Assembly: GCF_022828475.1 (NCBI RefSeq)
Contig: NZ_CP059557.1
Span: 3,147,470-3,211,469, forward strand
Source of the DNA: Saccharopolyspora gloriosae
GTDB taxonomy: Bacteria > Actinomycetota > Actinomycetes > Mycobacteriales > Pseudonocardiaceae
DNA length: 64,000 nucleotides
Reading direction: 5' to 3'
The translations under genes and the position numbers were made by a program. Positions 60,273 through 64,000 of the stretch are shown here, piece after piece. The first letter of the stretch is position 1. Every line of letters begins with the position of its first letter. The notes below the pieces were generated by a model, which worked only from the letters and a program-made list of their open reading frames with translations, made no database searches and was not told the DNA's origin.

Positions 60273-61298
60273 ATGGCACCGTCCACGATGGCTCAAGCGC
60301 TCAACGCCGCCATGCGCGATGCGCTGGAGGAAGACGACGCCGTGCTGGTCTTCGGCGAGGACGTCGGCCCGCTGGGCGGCGTGTTCCGGGTGACCGACGG
60401 GCTGAGCCGCGATTTCGGCGAACAGCGGTGCTTCGACACCCCGCTGGCCGAGGCCGGGATCGTCGGGTTCGCCGTCGGCATGGCCATGGGCGGGTTCCGG
60501 CCGGTGGTGGAAATGCAGTTCGACGCGTTCGCCTACCCGGCCTTCGAGCAGATCACCTCGCACGTGGCGAAGCTGGCGAACCGCACGCGCGGGCGGGTCC
60601 GGCTGCCCATGGTGATCCGGATCCCCTACGGCGGCGGTATCGGGGGAGTGGAGCACCACTGCGATTCGAGCGAGGTCTACTACACCCACACCCCGGGCCT
60701 GCGGGTGGTGACGCCCGCGACCCCGCAGGACGGGTATGACCTGCTGCGCGATGCGATCGAGTGCCCTGACCCGGTGATCTTCTTGGAGCCGAAGAGCCGT
60801 TACTGGGCAAGGGAAGCAGTGTCCTTCGAACGCGGTTCTCCCGCTTTGGACCGGGCCGTGGTGCGGCGTCCCGGCACGGACGTCTCGCTGATCGCTTACG
60901 GCCCGATGGTGGCCACTGCGCTGGCGACGGCCGAGGCGGCGACGGAGGAAGGCTACGACGTGGAGGTCATCGACCTGCGCAGCCTCGCACCGTTCGATGA
61001 CGAGACCGTGACCGCCTCGGTGCGCCGCACCGGTCGTGCGGTCGTCGTGCACGAGGCCGCCCGCTTCTGCGGTTACGGTGCCGAGGTCGCGGCTCGGGTC
61101 AGCGAACAGTGCTTCCACCACCTGCACGCCCCCGTCACCCGGGTGTCCGGCTTCGACATCCCTTATCCCGCGCCGAAGCTGGAAAAGCACCACCTGCCCG
61201 GAGTCGACCGCATTCTGGACGCGATCGACCGGTTGCAGTGGGACGACCAAGTCGCGCTGCCCGTCGGCGCGGTGCAAGGAGCGCGCCACCATGCCTGA
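60273..61298 (+). CDS. 2-oxoacid dehydrogenase E1 beta subunit
   Basis: 341 residues. Transketolase-like beta chain: MAQALNAAMRDALEEDDAV, VFGEDVGPLGGVFRVTDGL, CFDTPLAEAGIVGFAVGMA (catalytic Glu), FDAFAYPAFEQI and RIPYGGGIGGVEHHC. The C-terminal domain has VEVIDLRSLAPFDDETV. It pairs with E1 alpha, which ends 1 base before. The complex decarboxylates a 2-oxoacid and passes the acyl group to E2. Confidence 0.93.
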   Translation: MAPSTMAQALNAAMRDALEEDDAVLVFGEDVGPLGGVFRVTDGLSRDFGEQRCFDTPLAEAGIVGFAVGMAMGGFRPVVEMQFDAFAYPAFEQITSHVAKLANRTRGRVRLPMVIRIPYGGGIGGVEHHCDSSEVYYTHTPGLRVVTPATPQDGYDLLRDAIECPDPVIFLEPKSRYWAREAVSFERGSPALDRAVVRRPGTDVSLIAYGPMVATALATAEAATEEGYDVEVIDLRSLAPFDDETVTASVRRTGRAVVVHEAARFCGYGAEVAARVSEQCFHHLHAPVTRVSGFDIPYPAPKLEKHHLPGVDRILDAIDRLQWDDQVALPVGAVQGARHHA

Positions 61299-62709
61299 TT
61301 TCCTGCTGCCCGATCTCGGCGAAGGCCTCACCGAGGCTGACATCGTGGCGTGGCACGTCTCAGTGGGCGACGAGATCGCGGTTGATCAGGTGGTGGTCGA
61401 GGTGGAGACCGCCAAGGCCGCCGTGGAGGTGCCGGCACCGTTCGCCGGAACCGTCGCGGCATTGCACGGCGAACCGGGGGCCACCCTCGAAGTCGGTGCG
61501 CCCCTGCTCAGGATCGACCAGCCGGTCACCGGCGAGGGATCGAACCCGTCGGCGGGCTGGGACGAACCCGGCGTCGTCACCGGTCGCGAGCCGTCGCATC
61601 ACGATGGCAGCGGCAACGTGCTGGTCGGATACGGCACCTCCACCACCCCGCGCCGCAGGCGGGGCCGCCGCAACGGCCGTACGGCGACAACGGCGGCCGC
61701 ACCCGCCGGGCGAAGTCGCGAAGCGGACGTGAACCAGGTGTCCGCGGTCATCTCGCCGCTGGTGCGCCGGCTCGCGCGCGAACGAGGATTGGACGTCACC
61801 CGGATCAGGGGCAGCGGGGAAGACGGCATCGTGCGCCGAGCCGACGTCGACGCGGCCTGCGCTGCCGCACCGTCACCCACGACCGAGCCGGAGTCCACGA
61901 CGGCACCGGAATCAACGACGCCACCGGAGCCCACGACCGCACCGGAGTCAATGACGCCACCGAAGTCCACGACGGCACCCGACGATGAGCCGACTCGCAT
62001 CGACGCGCGCAGCGCCGAGGTCGGCGACCGCCGCATCCCGTTGCGCGGGCGGCGAAAGGCCGTAGCGGACAAGATGACGCTCTCGCGCCGCGAGATCCCG
62101 GAAGCCACGGTCTGGGTCGACGCCGACGCCACCGAACTGGCCGCCCTCCGCAAGGAGATCAACGACCACGCCCCGGATCAGCGGGTGTCCCTGTTGTCGC
62201 TGATCGCGCGATTCACCGTGTCCGCGCTCAAGAAGTTCCCCGAACTGAACTCCCGGGTGGACGGCGACGAGATCGTGCTGCGCGGTCCGGTCCACCTCGG
62301 CGTGGCGGCTCAAACCGACCGGGGGCTGCTCGTCCCGGTCATCAAGGACGCAGGCGAGCTGTCGGCCCGCCGGCTATCCGAGGCCATCGCCGTGCGGACC
62401 GAGGCAGGACGCGCGGGCACGTTGCAGCCTGCTCAGCTCACCGGGAGCACCTTCACCATCAACAACTACGGGGTCTTCGGCGTCGACGGCTCGGCGGCGA
62501 TCATCAACCATCCCGAGGCGGGCATCCTGGGCATCGGGCGGATCATCGAACGCCCGTGGATCGTCGACGGCGAACTCGTCGGCCGATCCATCTGCCCGCT
62601 CACCTTGGCCTTCGACCACCGCGTCTGCGACGGCGGCACGGCAGGCGGATTCCTCCGCTTCATCGCCGACTGCATCGAAGCACCGGCCCGGGCGCTCGCG
62701 GAGATCTAG
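61291..62709 (+). CDS. Dihydrolipoamide acyltransferase (E2)
   Basis: 472 residues; start overlaps E1 beta by 8 bases. One lipoyl domain with the modified Lys in VEVETAKAAVEVPAPF, a Pro/Thr/Glu linker with short repeats of the type TTAPESTTPPE, an E3-binding domain (ISPLVRRLARERGLDVTRI, GSGEDGIVRRADV), and the acyltransferase core ending with AFDHRVCDGGTAGGF (catalytic His and Asp). An additional basic patch (TPRRRRGRRNGR) lies between lipoyl and E3-binding domains. No E3 gene follows, so lipoamide dehydrogenase must come from elsewhere. Confidence 0.93.
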   Translation: MPDFLLPDLGEGLTEADIVAWHVSVGDEIAVDQVVVEVETAKAAVEVPAPFAGTVAALHGEPGATLEVGAPLLRIDQPVTGEGSNPSAGWDEPGVVTGREPSHHDGSGNVLVGYGTSTTPRRRRGRRNGRTATTAAAPAGRSREADVNQVSAVISPLVRRLARERGLDVTRIRGSGEDGIVRRADVDAACAAAPSPTTEPESTTAPESTTPPEPTTAPESMTPPKSTTAPDDEPTRIDARSAEVGDRRIPLRGRRKAVADKMTLSRREIPEATVWVDADATELAALRKEINDHAPDQRVSLLSLIARFTVSALKKFPELNSRVDGDEIVLRGPVHLGVAAQTDRGLLVPVIKDAGELSARRLSEAIAVRTEAGRAGTLQPAQLTGSTFTINNYGVFGVDGSAAIINHPEAGILGIGRIIERPWIVDGELVGRSICPLTLAFDHRVCDGGTAGGFLRFIADCIEAPARALAEI

Positions 62710-62999
62710 CGCGCCGGACTCGCCACGGTCTCGCCGGTCGCGTCAGAGGTGTCTCGAATGGCGACGACACCGCACGGCGGCGGTCGAGACCTGCGACGGA
62801 TCGCCTGCTGCGCCGATTCGTGCTGATCGCATCCGCTGGTGGGCGAGTCCGACCGAGTTCGCCGTCCTGGTCGTTGTCAGCGCGGGAGTGGCATCCACCG
62901 GCGTCCCAGCATGCGCGGGTCACCGACGCCGCCTCGGCGGCCGGCGGTGCGACCCGGTTCCCGGCGGTCAGCCCTCCACAGGTCCGGCTCGTGTCCGCC

Positions 63000-63848
63000 T
63001 CACTCATCGGCGAGCGCGTCGATGATCATCTGATGACCCTGCCGCTCGAATCGTTCGTCGCCGACTCGGTGAGCCCAGACCGCGGTACCGATGGCTTCGC
63101 GGATCTGGTTGCGCCGCCATGCCGCCGATTCCCGCGGATCCGTGCCATAGCCCTCGAAGAACGCGGCCTCGAGCGCGGCGTGCGCCCGGAACTGCTGTGC
63201 CGAGAGCCGAGCCAAGTCGGTGAACGCCGGACGCAGATCGGCGCGGCCGAAATCGATCGCACTCACCGTTGCCCCGCACATCAGCCAGTTGCGGGGCTGC
63301 CAGTCACCGTGCGTCGGTACCAGCCTGCTCGGTGGTGCCGGCCACGATTCCACGACGGAACGGAGCCGGGCGGCGACATCGGGGGCGATCCGATGGGGCT
63401 CGTCCAGCCACCGCAACGACTTCTCCTGCGCCCGCGCCTCGAACCCGGCGTCGTCGCAGCCCTCCTGATCGTGCAAGCGCGCGAGCAGTTCGCCTGCCTG
63501 CCGGTAGGTCTCCGGCTGGTGCTCGGCGTCGGTGCCCTCGACGAGTCTTCCGGGCAGGTACCGGGTCACGAGCAGCTTCGCCGCGGCATCGGTTCGGAGG
63601 ACCTCCGGCGCCCGGCCGAGGGCGGTCCAGGGCCGCAACCAGTTGTGGTGCGCCCTGATCTCCCGAGCGATGTGATGATCGTCGTCGCCGCCGGCCTTGA
63701 GGATGTAGTGCTCCCCGTTGTGCCGGAGTTCGAGCACGGTCGTGCCGACCAGACCCCAGCTGTGGTCGACGACGACCTCCGCAGCGGGCAGCCACGTTCG
63801 TACGAGATCTTGTTGCCGAGGCGAGAGCCCGTCGATCCTTTTGTCCAC
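63000..63848 (-). CDS. APH-family phosphotransferase
   Basis: 282 residues. Aminoglycoside/choline-kinase-like fold: a Lys in EHYILKAGG for nucleotide binding, the Brenner motif VPTHGDWQPRNWLM (catalytic Asp and Asn) and the DFG-like SAIDFGRADLRP. Such kinases phosphorylate antibiotics or small metabolites; nothing here identifies the substrate and resistance should not be assumed. Single gene; about 290 bases of featureless sequence separate it from the E2 gene. Confidence 0.87.
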   Translation of the reverse strand: MDKRIDGLSPRQQDLVRTWLPAAEVVVDHSWGLVGTTVLELRHNGEHYILKAGGDDDHHIAREIRAHHNWLRPWTALGRAPEVLRTDAAAKLLVTRYLPGRLVEGTDAEHQPETYRQAGELLARLHDQEGCDDAGFEARAQEKSLRWLDEPHRIAPDVAARLRSVVESWPAPPSRLVPTHGDWQPRNWLMCGATVSAIDFGRADLRPAFTDLARLSAQQFRAHAALEAAFFEGYGTDPRESAAWRRNQIREAIGTAVWAHRVGDERFERQGHQMIIDALADE

Positions 63849-64000
63849 GGCCCCAGGCTACAACCGGCGCCGGCCGATGAGTTCCACAACGCGCAACGAT
63901 CAATGTCGCGTCGGCGATTGCCCGCGGGGACCTCGATCGCCGTTTCTTTCCATTCGGCTTACAGCTTCGCAACGTCCTGTTATCTTCGAATCTTCGCTGC

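Noticed and set aside
63000-63848. Aminoglycoside resistance gene
   Set aside because: Only the general APH fold is visible; the family includes many metabolic kinases and no resistance subclass can be assigned.

Overview
The window is high-GC DNA from an actinomycete. Evidence for this: mycothiol-type formaldehyde oxidation (mscR), actinomycete-style NACHT, RHS and IS701 sequences, GTG/TTG starts and GGAGG ribosome sites. A pseudonocardial genome would fit, but nothing here fixes the genus. I saw no rRNA, tRNA or CRISPR array. Several genes (histidine kinase, PfpI-like protein, GMC oxidoreductase, E1-alpha, probably the start of the NACHT gene) are cut by apparent one-base losses, mostly in short G/C runs. 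These may be sequencing errors or real decay.

Layout. 0-2.6 kb: gene fragments (integrase, GH3 beta-glucosidase tail, TetR, enoyl-CoA hydratase) around one intact GntR gene. 3-6.8 kb: a class F sortase with a likely substrate, and a divergent two-component system. 6.8-12.7 kb: ordinary oxidoreductases. 13-20.6 kb: a membrane NACHT ATPase, an IS701 remnant and a 1506-residue WXG100/RHS polymorphic toxin. 20.8-22.1 kb: an M20 peptidase. 22.8-54.9 kb: a large C1 (methanol/formaldehyde) island. 55-63.8 kb: an M20D amidohydrolase and a broken GMC oxidoreductase next to a GbsR-type regulator, a 2-oxoacid dehydrogenase operon with an Lrp regulator, and an aminoglycoside-phosphotransferase-like kinase.

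The C1 island is the centre of interest. It holds a complete pqqABCDE operon, a second stand-alone pqqA, a PQQ-dependent alcohol dehydrogenase with the Asp-Tyr-Asp lanthanide signature but no signal peptide, and a degenerate cupredoxin-like partner. It also holds the ribulose monophosphate (RuMP) cycle: hps, phi, rpe, tkt, glpX, pfk and a class I fba. The mycothiol-dependent formaldehyde dehydrogenase operon (mscR, metallo-beta-lactamase hydrolase, Rieske protein) lies at its right end. Read together: alcohol is oxidised to formaldehyde by the PQQ enzyme, fixed onto ribulose 5-phosphate by Hps/Phi, recycled by Pfk/Fba/GlpX/Tkt/Rpe, and any excess is burned through MscR. The sugar-phosphate genes match the known Bacillus methanolicus set, with a PQQ enzyme in place of NAD methanol dehydrogenase. 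Methanol as substrate is an inference.

Regulation looks dedicated. Three AcoR-like GAF proteins ending in LytTR DNA-binding domains, plus one LytTR-only protein, flank the dehydrogenase. A 28-bp element occurs three times, upstream of hps, phi and fba, always reading toward the gene. Two of the regulators share a ~751-bp near-identical inverted repeat that brackets an 11-kb segment (katG, the dehydrogenase, fba, a P-type ATPase), which could therefore invert.
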